A stretch of DNA of 64,000 nt, taken from a virus. The notes under the pieces are model-generated. The model was given only the letters and a program-made list of their open reading frames with translations. It ran no database searches and had not been told where the DNA came from. The stretch covers positions 92,172 through 156,171 of IMG/VR virus record IMGVR_UViG_3300008259_000013, one strand, 5' to 3'. The position numbers and the translations under genes were made by a program. Positions 56,401 to 62,790 of this stretch are shown here, one piece after another; the stretch's first letter is position 1; each line of letters opens with the position of its first letter.

Positions 56401-57991
56401 CAACAACTGTAGGAATTATTCTAGCCCTTAAAGCTTCTTGTGTTTTTAGTTGTTTATTTTGCTCTCTTAAAGTTTGCAATACTGCTTGCTCCGCTGCGGC
56501 CAATGAAATAGTTCCCTTTTGCACAAGAGCAACCAATTTAGGACTTTGTGATAAAATATCATTAACAGCTTTTTGTGAAGCTAATGATTTTTCTCCAGCG
56601 AATACTTCATCAAAATTTTTGCTTACATCTTTTATAGAACTAACTCCGAATTTAACCATCTTAGCTAACAAAGTGCCTCCGATTCCCACTAGAAGAGGGA
56701 TGCTACCAGTCGCTATAGTTTTTCCAAGGGCAGAGGCAGCCCCTTTAAAAAAAGACTCTCCTACAGATTTGCCGCTTTCCTCAGATTTTCCTAAAAGATC
56801 ACTCGTAGGATTTACTGCTTTTAATAATATTTCAGAAAATGAACTACCGATCCTAACTAGCGGCTCTAACAATGGCTTACCTAATGCGGCAGCAGCTTCC
56901 TGAGCTTGGTTTTTTGTTTGTTGTAATAAAGCTGATAAGCTCTTATTTAATTCTTCGTTCTTTTTCTTAGCTTCATCTGTTGCTGCGCTAGAAATTTTTA
57001 AAGCACTAGCATAAACGCTATTTGAGCTAGAAAGATCTTTAATTAAAGCGTTAACTTGGTTGATTTGGTAAATACCACCAATTAATTCTGCTGTTCTTGA
57101 TTTTTCTATCTGACTTAAATTTTTTGTAGCATCAGCGTAATTCTTAAGCACGGACAAACCATCCAATAAGAATCCATTTTGATCTTTAATAGCAACACCC
57201 AACTGCTCCAACTGGCTAAGAACCTCTGGTCTTTGTAGGCGAGTAAATATTGTCTTTAAAGCGTTACCAATTACAGCGCCACCACGACCAGTTATTTGTT
57301 GAGCGGCTGTAACTGTAGCTATTAGCTTGTCTATGCTGATTCCACTTTCTTCCGCAGAGCTACCTACACGGCTAAGAGCCTCGTTCAATTGAGCAGAGCT
57401 AACAGCAAATCTTGTATCAACAGCAATTAACTTATTGACAATGTCTGTTGAAGTCAAGGCTTCTTTATTGAAGCTATTTATTGCAGTAGTGACACCGTTT
57501 ACAGCATCTGCATAACTAATTCCAGATATTCTTGCTAGTGTTAAAGCATCTTCTGTTCTTCTTAATACTTCATTAGCAGACAAACCTTGTCTTGCAAATT
57601 CTTTAGCAGCTTCAGAAGCAGCCTCGAAAGGAACAGCAGCATTTCTTGCTACTTTAAACAATGACTGAGAAAATCCTTCTAGCTGATCCCTAGATTGTCC
57701 TAAAAATGTATTTAATTCTACAAGTTGCTTATCTATTTCTACTGTGGCTCTTGCGCCAGCTCTAATAGCTTCTGAAACTTTATAAATCGCACCAGCGGTT
57801 AATCCGAAGGCTGTAACGCGGGCTGTAGCAGCTTCCAGAGATTTTCTGAACTCTGTAACATCGCCGCTTATCCTTCCTAATGGTTGACCAAATTTAACAG
57901 AAGACGCTCTTTTACTAATACTATCAAAAGCTACGTCTACCTGCTTTGTGTTTGGTATAAGATTTACATTTACGTTTACATTAGCTGGCAT
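47456..57991 (-). CDS. Tail tape measure protein (3511 residues) with 12 PNFA motifs and embedded domains
   Basis: The protein sets tail length and is ejected with the DNA. Residues 1-400 are the conserved phage tape-measure core (AAKEFARQGLSANEVLRRTEDALTL split as AAKEFARQGLSANEV and LRRTEDALTLARIS, then GRGGAVIGNALKTIFTRLQ). At 1.5 angstrom per residue the whole chain would span about 530 nm, fewer if domains are folded. Hydrophobic helices occur near 440-465, 2810-2950 and in the Gly/Ala-rich part. Twelve copies of G-x-V/I-P-N-F-A (P at 545, 591, 620, 862, 1045, 1293, 1578, 1629, 2382, 2430, 3394, 3431) divide the chain. Residues 1630-2300 are coiled-coil-like. An ATP-grasp-like domain lies at about 2500-2745. 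AAGGAAAC lies 5 bases before the ATG. Confidence 0.93.
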   Translation of the reverse strand: MPANVNVNVNLIPNTKQVDVAFDSISKRASSVKFGQPLGRISGDVTEFRKSLEAATARVTAFGLTAGAIYKVSEAIRAGARATVEIDKQLVELNTFLGQSRDQLEGFSQSLFKVARNAAVPFEAASEAAKEFARQGLSANEVLRRTEDALTLARISGISYADAVNGVTTAINSFNKEALTSTDIVNKLIAVDTRFAVSSAQLNEALSRVGSSAEESGISIDKLIATVTAAQQITGRGGAVIGNALKTIFTRLQRPEVLSQLEQLGVAIKDQNGFLLDGLSVLKNYADATKNLSQIEKSRTAELIGGIYQINQVNALIKDLSSSNSVYASALKISSAATDEAKKKNEELNKSLSALLQQTKNQAQEAAAALGKPLLEPLVRIGSSFSEILLKAVNPTSDLLGKSEESGKSVGESFFKGAASALGKTIATGSIPLLVGIGGTLLAKMVKFGVSSIKDVSKNFDEVFAGEKSLASQKAVNDILSQSPKLVALVQKGTISLAAAEQAVLQTLREQNKQLKTQEALRARIIPTVVARGGPSRVRASGYVPTFGGAQEEVAMAKAYGAKNPKAKLIQATIKGKTQPVMVNSEEDIIPNFAGTGDTAIIPKYRKMQDIPRMSSGYVPNFSWSKTNKMPKEFLAKYPESKAAIKAGRMYSPEVRGMLQKLQSGENIDRDLLEALIERDIPIREVVAPSSIKNLPSKSLIRNALDKEQAKRVGKLSELPAGSSISVRQDVPSMTRKGVGVVKTLGPEGFKSYDSFVAFDNPVMNKSTALEKASLAIGAGANKSPLLKISGTLSENQSLPKDLSSWTQVGFNPDRHSYYYDRKTKKPVVGGSKAIQIGNTVFVKDAQYGKKEDFLYAGGYVPNFAFSSTKSFVSGDRRFVDPETYSYLRYKLSNDKKAIDLTFSKSEAKGQGWQMFERLGKTAKRMGLPVRSASLSSQANDVYDITDASLARSGKYGIEQVLKVAFPQLIHRQKGSAKNTALSVNIDDGLTYDNSKVSGKNIFSIVAGLASQKFKGDAKLLRNSIIDGSFGISDIVTNFAGGRIPNFAKRKDIIQRIGKKEIFARFQKHYEQGKDYAGFYNIHGEEFSGKKLSPQEAKIYANITSAISPSVPDYVAAQFAAPIFNRYMKTKSTNVEDYFDLAPSKIVSRHKNVASLGLFGKKGEISAEGNIRTRDDARRYGLSKALRGVDLGSDDTAKTRHYARAILQDKTAFPIDTNVIQAILGGKKPSKTEAAKLISLANEFAKLHQIETGAAGLQAAIFKSNSVHKEKYSPETVRSALSGIEGRAGGYVPNFAKVNPEKLIIGGEGPNLILTSAYDSLKANLDPSSQISGGIGYGLKFPNRSYASTARSAGVDAMQVLHDYAKKQGGRAYYAPHVPSSAINKYGTAKGGMNKRNIFFLQQLVSKNKKDFPPSFVQSVLSINPSSASLLGTGALYDQAVKYLTKKGLSAIAIGKKFREGAAGLHDPMVEKYSGENKYSVSSVVSRVSDVGGIVAAPNSYHPLYPRSTYADAQTSLSKGIDLPSEFERLTGVKVSANKSDPSNTRYQPLASFFPFGMRFEKGDEISKLIGFASGRIPNFAGLSDAIGREKTMSGLPASQIMAHFDRGGNPIAVTNKKDEPNGLKDVVPNFAKIPTALISRFFGKAGGKLANPISGALELFEKQAYASIIDELAEREVIPSAVSKFISQALPASAGVKNIGTAILSKKASTGSRIAAGLTGAAQIYGGVKLGELSGGDLDQRIQSKKFENALDRSKKAFTDLAENTTELSASLSKLDAAYKDPKADPREIVKLVKTREDLIKKISIKNPELISRLAGQTSISDQITVLEENLKKAQTQEAIRTSALEFGRKGKITGEQAPAELSSFFNEIINRANTDIFKTDLSKATTANFGEILKKAGLDVKEFSDQLNTDQLKKAFIEALKVAQGIEKITSAQAKEIARISKPLASRRQAVEDARDIRTEIKKALEQQLPELAELAGTFSRRAGISASSEATLAIKKADAAVSFQNSLLTQLNDKEFLANLSPAVEARLRNIEAPGAGAGRELESLQKLPGLSEAQSKGIQKLIDFNSQQSRDINKATIIAEESKKIQLKFLALQEKIAFGGDIRASLNPQMRAEAMASSIRGPLTYQLGSMIGSRRGQIAGATDFLTDTLQKYPGLLMTKGGKEPSDIQAVKAELTRLNAFDMQKDLFRRAGMAQMMGLGQTANLLRGKAFDQSYLLESAGLKTNALFGSPEIPKDIQKAMGDLEKFNVESVRQAKTEDAALRVLENTISPIKEKLIEISQSQSKALITAFENGLKSTFGTTGIKTTLANITADEVKLSEASNESKVKAAASAYAGMGGLMPTGIPSNANGLTKYSSSIADAVNREKTALASRGIMGVPNFAMANINLERSPDLVTQSNPFGFAVTNSIDEKNGLRSLGMRSSGFVPNYAAFGEKAALRARENAKLGKLYVWDNIDNGFRKVNPNGTVDTSLIDSKSLPRGARTISTELSEGVGKKSILALKDPRVTKLDELSLPGIARSKSIDSILTKLDKQGKLTPKNLLAQIDKISGGKDVLIKTAFGESNVQSKGVYGLGGKLTTADARSIIGKFNRGTGSGFFTQEKVPTYYNELRVHVAVDDKGNIKIIKGGTVLKATGFDPSAGPSIKAYMDAGLSKSEAVKMTRSFRRSAEASAFDSIRALVKSKGIKNAFFGVDVGGTTLQSALDAGVKSREFYSGGRGRVGTIVFEINPSDKTGSTGFMGRGLSEKLVKNIFGQKPLPGGLASGSPAVGINPTGAPALPQSIRPSIGSSAGLSGGLPSGFSQKPSLSSSILNSVKDQFSKAKGLASKVGPALYDQAQNIAGKLGSTGSNLFTGAKGLLGQASAGLMSFGKNAINKGGTALSGLSAAALGAQAVDAFNQGNKVDAAIYGTASLALGTGLVSNLIKSGSQSKGKPLRDPTTGRFVSSKNLPLTFTGALGKLAAGGAGISGALTSGLQARDEFKAGQYGNAAVSATQAGLYGASGLAGILGKGAQGLAGKAFGAAAGIGLARDIVNAKNFELASNWSDVLFGKAEQGGGYLDVLGTALTAAGGPVGAAVATAKIGYRLGNVLGNKLGFEGKANTLGEFIAGAEASAIANNARFGYEKGVSKKEVIEGKASMSDYIRTRRTALEDLNKGQGLSTEGITDRLSKELTEISAARAQKQKEQEEQQRIAATIAQKAKVAKENEQAIKSEEAARNEEQEKFSASLRKTVVRGLTPNEDLSGLKTSRDKALYLLDQEKTFGKFTEKDFEGDKSLFESYRNYSRERDNANKGNKNYLIPEIPKGFSQDVLEEATKTGRSAERVIADREEAAARRGAAIQGMSVPEINSQLSRDYTAATGAQDFPKDVLEEAVRRRITAEQVMQERTSGKVPNFAAMSNSMMSSGDVYSRMRMSAPRMSFPSAAQGSVPNFAIGEFSDAITEAMRNGITSAFPNGASSSSVSNSNVINIDGRTSIQNAPDEAMQGIISILFDKIPELKKLGPAALNFKR
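47699..56359 (-). repeat. G-(Y/R/F)-(V/I)-P-N-F-A peptide motif, 12 dispersed copies
   Basis: The coordinates span all copies inside the tape measure gene. The Pro codons end at 56359, 56221, 56134, 55408, 54859, 54115, 53260, 53107, 50848, 50704, 47812 and 47701. Eight copies read exactly V/I-P-N-F-A after Gly plus one residue; variants are P-T-F-G, P-N-F-S, P-N-Y-A and V-V-P-N-F-A. Synonymous codons differ between copies, so the peptide rather than the DNA is conserved. Confidence 0.9.
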
Positions 57992-58016
57992 AACCTGTTT
58001 CCTTCAGTAGATTACA

Positions 58017-59012
58017 CTATAATCCGTGCATTTCGATAAAATCTTGTTTTGTGAGCTTACCACCTTTTTTCGCGGCCAACTCGTTGAGTGTCACAGCTTT
58101 ACCGCCCACCATTTTTTCTAGCTCTTCTCTTGTTGCTCCAGTATAGCCTACACCACTCGACTGGCTTCCCGCAGTTGGCATAGAAGCAGAGTTTTCTACC
58201 GACTCATACCATTCTATCATTTTGTCTGGATCAGAAACTACGTCAGATGGAGGATTTGTTTGGGCTTGATTTTCCATCAAAGACTTAAAGTACTTTGCCT
58301 GAGAGAATAGATTTACCTGTAATATAGTTAAATCTTTCACATGTTTGCCAAAAAAATTTAAAGGACTATTTTCGCATAAATTAAAAAGACTCATGAAAAA
58401 TGAACAAGCGCAAATTCTCTTTATTTTATCGTGAGCGAACTTTTGGTAAAAACGCGTTAAAATAAGAACAAGATTATCTAACTCTCTATCCGATAATAAA
58501 TCAAATTCTTCCTCTGAAAAAAAACGGTTCTTAAATTCTTTATCGCTGTAGAAAGAAAGATATATCACTAATTCATTTATTTTTTTGTCGGTATAGCTTT
58601 CGGCGCAGAAACCAAGCATGCTCAGTTTTTCGTTTTCTAATTCAGAGAGTTGCTTTGTATAGTTTTTTATTTTGCTTTTTGCGTCGTTAATTTGTTTTTT
58701 TATGATAAGATTTTTCAGTAACATTTCTGTATCTGAAATTTGACGCTCTAAGTTTTGTATTTCTTTTTCTTTTTCATTAGACCATAGTTGATTTCTTATT
58801 AAAAAAGTAAGTTTCTCTTCTTTAGACTCTAGTCCTTTATCTGTTGCTTCTTGGCTAAATTTTCTTCTATATTTATCTAGATCTCCGTTCTCTAGCTCAG
58901 TGAAGTGTTTAATAAAAATAGGCTTTCCTAAGTATTCATCCTCAGAAAAGCCTACAGCTATCTCTTTGTACAAGCCTTTGTAAAAGCTTATTTTTTCATA
59001 AAGATCGCTCAC
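58017..59012 (-). CDS. Presumed second tail-assembly chaperone gene (331 residues, GTG start)
   Basis: Lies directly before the tape measure, where siphophages make the longer chaperone product (GT-like). The sequence is mainly helical and charged (KEIQNLERQISDTEMLLKNL, KQINDAKSKIKNYTKQLSEL are clear coiled-coil repeats), with a compact region at 190-240 containing RICACSFFMSLFNLCENSP, and a short C-terminal helix K-L-T-K-Q-D-F-I-E-M-H-G-L. The frame is the same as that of the upstream gene and only one stop (TAA) separates them. The GTG has no credible Shine-Dalgarno sequence. The name rests on position and helical character. Confidence 0.5.
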   Translation of the reverse strand: MSDLYEKISFYKGLYKEIAVGFSEDEYLGKPIFIKHFTELENGDLDKYRRKFSQEATDKGLESKEEKLTFLIRNQLWSNEKEKEIQNLERQISDTEMLLKNLIIKKQINDAKSKIKNYTKQLSELENEKLSMLGFCAESYTDKKINELVIYLSFYSDKEFKNRFFSEEEFDLLSDRELDNLVLILTRFYQKFAHDKIKRICACSFFMSLFNLCENSPLNFFGKHVKDLTILQVNLFSQAKYFKSLMENQAQTNPPSDVVSDPDKMIEWYESVENSASMPTAGSQSSGVGYTGATREELEKMVGGKAVTLNELAAKKGGKLTKQDFIEMHGL

Positions 59013-59018
59013 GCTATG

Positions 59019-59732
59019 TTAACCGACCAACTCTTCTTTTGGCACGCCAGAGTTGAGCTGTCCAATAAGGAAACCACCCTTTTCGACTACTCCGCTCAAG
59101 AACTCGTCCCCAGAATCTTCTATCTGATTTAATCTTTCGAGTTTTTGCTCGAATGAACCTTCTCCAAATAAACAAGTCTGAGACCCTTCCTCGCCCTGAT
59201 AAAGAAGATTTAATACAAACCATACATTCAAGAAATCAGAAGCTCTCTTTTCTGCTGTATTATCAAACAAAGAATTTTGTACGTTTTCATAGTCAAAAAT
59301 CTTTTGGCGCAGCACTTGATATTCTGAATTCAGAGCGGCATTCTTTAATTCTTTTTCTGCGTCACTTAAACTCGAATCTTGGCGAACCTTTTCTAGTTCA
59401 ATTTCAATTGCTATTGCCTTAGAATAATTTTCCGTGTGCGCCTTCTTTTCTTCTTCAGACGGCAACACACCATCTTGCTGGAACTTACGCAAAAGGTAAT
59501 TTCTAGTAACAAGACCCATCTTTATGCCTTCGGAAACCTTAACTGAATAAAATACGCTCGCCTCGTCTTGGATCTTTCTATTTGGCCTCAGAATATAAAA
59601 CTTGTGCGGGACTTTCTTTTCCACCTCTTTGGTGATCTGTATTTCTTCGCCAGCAGCGTTTACTTCTGCTGTCGTTTCTTTTACCTTTTGAGTTTTTTCG
59701 ACTTCAAAACTATGTAGCCATTTTTCTTTCAT
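59019..59732 (-). CDS. Presumed tail-assembly chaperone (237 residues)
   Basis: Sits between the major tail tube gene and the tape measure, the usual position of the tail chaperone. The first 60 residues form a beta-rich unit (EKWLHSFEVEKTQKVKETTA, then KVPHKFYILRPNRKIQDEAS), and the rest is helical with an acidic middle (EIELEKVRQDSSLSDAEKEL) and the segment SDFLNVWFVLNLLYQGEEGS. Chaperones of this kind coat the tape measure before tube assembly. Its TAA stop is followed in frame by H-S-V and the next open frame. It starts 3 bases after the upstream stop, without a Shine-Dalgarno sequence. Confidence 0.55.
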   Translation of the reverse strand: MKEKWLHSFEVEKTQKVKETTAEVNAAGEEIQITKEVEKKVPHKFYILRPNRKIQDEASVFYSVKVSEGIKMGLVTRNYLLRKFQQDGVLPSEEEKKAHTENYSKAIAIEIELEKVRQDSSLSDAEKELKNAALNSEYQVLRQKIFDYENVQNSLFDNTAEKRASDFLNVWFVLNLLYQGEEGSQTCLFGEGSFEQKLERLNQIEDSGDEFLSGVVEKGGFLIGQLNSGVPKEELVG

Positions 59733-59735
59733 ATT

Positions 59736-60017
59736 TTATTTTAAGGAAATGTTTATAGACTTAAAGCTGGTATCAATGTTTCTAATTGCATCGTTCCCAG
59801 CGTCCAAGATCTTTTTTCTTATGTAATTATATTTATCATTATCGAAATAATCAACATTTTTAGCAAAATCCTCGGAAGAGTTTTCGGCTATTTTTTTTAA
59901 TAGTATTTCATGATCTTGCTTCAAATCATCGATAATCTCAAAATACTTCTTATAAAGAGAAATAATATTTCTGCTATATTGGAATTTCAAATACTCTTTT
60001 AGTTTTTCGTCGTCCAT
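59736..60017 (-). CDS. Small charged helical protein (93 residues)
   Basis: Not recognised. Acidic N-terminus, then alternating charged helices (NIISLYKKYFEIIDDLKQDH, EILLKKIAENSSEDFAKNVD) ending in F-K-S-I-N-I-S-L-K. It lies between the tail tube gene's terminator and the chaperone gene, so it starts a new transcription unit. AAAGGAC and, further up, a TATAAT-like box (TATATAATAC) precede its ATG. A role in tail assembly is only suggested by position. Confidence 0.55.
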   Translation of the reverse strand: MDDEKLKEYLKFQYSRNIISLYKKYFEIIDDLKQDHEILLKKIAENSSEDFAKNVDYFDNDKYNYIRKKILDAGNDAIRNIDTSFKSINISLK

Positions 60018-60060
60018 AGTCCTTTGCTGTATTATATAGAAATAATAGAAAATATAAAAT

Positions 60061-60088
60061 AAAAAACCCCCGCCGGTTAGGGCGAGGG
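60061..60088 (-). terminator. Rho-independent terminator after the major tail tube gene
   Basis: On the minus strand CCCTCGCC, loop CTAACC, GGCGGGGG (8-bp stem with one G-U pair) is followed by six T and more A/T-rich sequence. It is by far the most GC-rich spot nearby and lies 20 bases past the tail tube stop. Confidence 0.92.
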
Positions 60089-60108
60089 CTAGTTTTAGAA
60101 TCTTTTTA

Positions 60109-61233
60109 TTAACCCTTCAAGAAGTGTAGCCCAGAATTCTTACCGATTTGAGCGGAGAATTCCATGGTAACAGTTTGGTTAGGTCCAATTGAAGAAGTGA
60201 AGTTTTGAGAATCCAATTTAGCGCCTTTTAGCATTACATAGGATGTGTGGGCTGTGGCTCCTTGATAACCAACTAGCTTTAGCTCGCAGTAGTACTTATT
60301 AGCATCACCATTTGTAGTCATTAGTGTATACAGCTTATTAGAAGCAGTAGTTCCGACAATAGCATTTACGCTAAGAGTACAATTAATTGGGAATGTAATT
60401 TCTCTAGCGAAAGCGAATGATTTGCCGAGTTTTCTGATTGGCTCACGACCAATTGTCATGGCTACTGTAGCACTTTGAATCTTTAGATCAGACTCGCTAA
60501 GACCAAACATAGGAGCATTATCAGTATCACTAGTTCCTAGTTTCAAAGTAATATCACCTGGTCTAACAGCAGCTATTTGAGTGTCAGCATCAAATAATCC
60601 AGCGCCATCAGGAAGAGTAACTGTGCTGCTTGTAGAAATGTCTGCGCCATCAACTACAGCAGGATTTCCAATAGCGTAGGAGCCTCCGCCTCCAGTGAAT
60701 ACGATATTTTGCCCTTCTAGAGCGCAAGAAACTGTTGGAATTGCTCCTACTGAAGCTTCCAAAGACCAAGAAGTAACGAAAGCATTACCAATACCAATAA
60801 TTCCTTCGACTGTGCTTGTCGACATTTTATTTGTGTCATTGGCATCAATACCAGCATCACTAACTAAAACATAAACATTCTTTTGATCATAACCAGTTCC
60901 GCTAGAAATAATATAATCTAGCATGTGATCGGCTTCTGTGGAAGTTCCAGTGACGGCATCTATTCTGAAGCCTAAATGATCTTCATTAAAACCTGTTGGT
61001 TCAAAGTAGTAGGATAAGTCTACTGCTACGGTTGGTTCTTGCAAAATCAACCTATCAATAGCAGCCAATTCACCATATTGGTTAATATCTTGGCGGGTGA
61101 TTGAGAAATTGTAGTTGCAACTTTGTACTCTGCGTAAATTGTGGTCAGCAGAAGTGATCGTTGTTGTGCCAGTTGGGGCAGCAAATAAAGCTTGGCTTTG
61201 GTATATGACACGATTTCTTGTAGTGTTTGACAT
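60109..61233 (-). CDS. Major tail tube protein (374 residues)
   Basis: Forms the hexameric rings of the non-contractile tail. The opening (NRVIYQSQALFAAPTG, then SCNYNFSITRQDINQYGELA) and the strand LQEPTVAVDLSYYFEPTGFN have the outline of phage major tail proteins of the tube-forming beta-barrel fold. A later segment (TSWSLEASVGAIPTVSCALE) fits the second half of that fold, and residues 200-240 may be an added surface domain. The C-terminal stretch (TVTMEFSAQIGKNSGLHFLK) closes the barrel. The gene stands apart: 61 non-coding bases and a good AAGGAAAC ribosome site upstream, a strong terminator downstream, as expected for a protein needed in hundreds of copies. Position just ahead of chaperones and tape measure supports the call. 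Confidence 0.8.
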   Translation of the reverse strand: MSNTTRNRVIYQSQALFAAPTGTTTITSADHNLRRVQSCNYNFSITRQDINQYGELAAIDRLILQEPTVAVDLSYYFEPTGFNEDHLGFRIDAVTGTSTEADHMLDYIISSGTGYDQKNVYVLVSDAGIDANDTNKMSTSTVEGIIGIGNAFVTSWSLEASVGAIPTVSCALEGQNIVFTGGGGSYAIGNPAVVDGADISTSSTVTLPDGAGLFDADTQIAAVRPGDITLKLGTSDTDNAPMFGLSESDLKIQSATVAMTIGREPIRKLGKSFAFAREITFPINCTLSVNAIVGTTASNKLYTLMTTNGDANKYYCELKLVGYQGATAHTSYVMLKGAKLDSQNFTSSIGPNQTVTMEFSAQIGKNSGLHFLKG

Positions 61234-61294
61234 ATGGTTTCCTTATAGATTCTATTGTCATTTACACAAAATAAATGAACTATAGAAAATTATT

Positions 61295-62140
61295 TTAGTA
61301 AGCATGAGGGGCTCTCACTACCTCTAAATCAAAGTCAACAAAAGCTGCTACAATGTCTGGATTTAAGTTCTTAAATTCTGCTGAACTTGATGTTTTTACT
61401 TGAGATACTGATACGCTGGATAGGTAAACATTGTCTCCTGTAGCTATACCAGTATAATTATATGGTACTCCAGTGTAAGAGCTCATTGCATTAAGATTTA
61501 AATCTTGATTGCTTACTGTTCTAAAAAAGTCATGAGCAGAGTCTCTTAATACTCCGCAAGCGGCATCAAGAGAATACATTGAATTAGACATAACTAATGC
61601 CCTAAAATAACAAGTTGTCATGTCTGTGCCGCCGAATCCAAAAGGCTCATTTTGCGAATTAACAAGCCTTAAGAATATAGCTGGATATGTTATTTCATTT
61701 ACAGCTAAACCAGTTAATGTTTGCGGCTTTCTATTTTTAGGCTCAAATTTAGTAGAGAAAAGTAGATAATCTTCTGCTTTATCAGTGAGGTAGACATTGA
61801 AGTCTTTTATAGAGTAGTTGCCGCTTATTGTATTTGAATTTTTGTTAGATGAAAAAATTACTTGGCCATCATAGTGATTAATCGCTACTAAACCGCTTTG
61901 CCCCGGAGTTATAAAATTTCCATCTAAATAAATCCCAGTTAATTGAGTAGCGCCAGGAATTGATGCGTCACTAACTATTTGCTTATATGGCGCAGCGTAT
62001 GTATAATATCCATTGTAAACACCAGAAACAGGATAAAACTTAGAGCTTGTATTTTTATAGCCCTCTCCTCTTTTTAATATGGTATGGTCTACATAGAGTA
62101 AAAAGCTGCTTGTTAATACATTTTGGAAATTAGCTTTCAT
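61295..62140 (-). CDS. Tail/neck structural protein (281 residues)
   Basis: Not recognised with certainty. It lies between the neck genes and the tail tube gene, the usual place for a tail terminator or completion protein. The N-terminal 130 residues are beta-rich (TSSFLLYVDHTILKRGEGYK, then TGIYLDGNFITPGQSGLVAI, NHYDGQVIFSS), resembling the L-N-G-x-x-x-x-G fibre beta unit of the LamG-like protein in this operon. The C-terminal half has an alpha/beta plan (TTCYFRALVMSNSMYSLDAA). It starts on a one-base overlap with the upstream gene and is followed by 61 non-coding bases that lead to the tail tube gene. Confidence 0.5.
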   Translation of the reverse strand: MKANFQNVLTSSFLLYVDHTILKRGEGYKNTSSKFYPVSGVYNGYYTYAAPYKQIVSDASIPGATQLTGIYLDGNFITPGQSGLVAINHYDGQVIFSSNKNSNTISGNYSIKDFNVYLTDKAEDYLLFSTKFEPKNRKPQTLTGLAVNEITYPAIFLRLVNSQNEPFGFGGTDMTTCYFRALVMSNSMYSLDAACGVLRDSAHDFFRTVSNQDLNLNAMSSYTGVPYNYTGIATGDNVYLSSVSVSQVKTSSSAEFKNLNPDIVAAFVDFDLEVVRAPHAY

Positions 62141-62790
62141 TATGTTATATTATTGATAAAATTGTTAGTGAAATTATTAACAATTTTTGTTATGTATTTT
62201 GTTGTTTTGAATCCCATTGGGCGATTTGATGGGCCTTCTGTGATTGGGCCTTTTAATTGCAAACCTCTTTCAGAACGACCTCTTGGGTAATCAGCATAAT
62301 AAGAAACTCCAGAGATGCCTCTTTCTATGCCTTTTACCCAGTTTCTGCCGCCATTCCATCCTTGGAATTGAGCCGAATCATCAAAGTCTTCTAGTTGAGG
62401 AATTTCAAATGAAACTTTTATCACTCTTGTTCTTTTCCCTCTTGCGAATTGTCCTTTTCTATTTCTTGGATAATTTATAATTAAATCTGTGCCTTTGAAT
62501 TTGATTTTTGATTTTAAGGCTGCTCTCACTGGAGAAATTGGATTAAATCCAGACTCAAAGCCAATGAAACCAAACAAATCTCCATATCCGCCCAAAGTAT
62601 TGCTAATGTTTCCTTCTTCTGGATTTAATAATTCTTGAGTTACAGGGTGCTCGTCAAAATCTTCTAGAGCTTGATTTTTTGCTTCATTAAATTGTTTTTT
62701 TATTGCTCTTTCTATTTCATTTTGCACAGAAGGGTCAGAAAGGGCTTCTGAAACTATATCTCCTTGTATTGTTATATTTCCTATTTTCAT
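62140..62790 (-). CDS. Probable tail-completion/neck protein (HK97 gp10-like outline) (216 residues)
   Basis: The N-terminal helices (VQNEIERAIKKQFNEAKNQA) followed by FDEHPVTQELLN, then GGYGDLFGFIGFESGFNPIS, match the outline of HK97 gp10-type neck proteins, in which the phrase x-H-P-V-T-x-E-L and the G-x-L-F-G-F-x-G-F stretch are typical of some large siphophages. A Lys/Arg-rich loop (NYPRNRKGQFARGKRTRVIK) follows and may touch DNA or the tube. The end has N-N-F-T repeats. AAAGGGAAAG lies a few bases before the ATG. Confidence 0.6.
   Translation of the reverse strand: MKIGNITIQGDIVSEALSDPSVQNEIERAIKKQFNEAKNQALEDFDEHPVTQELLNPEEGNISNTLGGYGDLFGFIGFESGFNPISPVRAALKSKIKFKGTDLIINYPRNRKGQFARGKRTRVIKVSFEIPQLEDFDDSAQFQGWNGGRNWVKGIERGISGVSYYADYPRGRSERGLQLKGPITEGPSNRPMGFKTTKYITKIVNNFTNNFINNIT

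Noticed and set aside
59014-59223. Arg-rich open frame overlapping the chaperone gene, a possible frameshift product
   Set aside because: It contains no helical chaperone-like pattern, ends before the next gene and has no slippery heptamer I could identify; it is a shadow of the coding frame.
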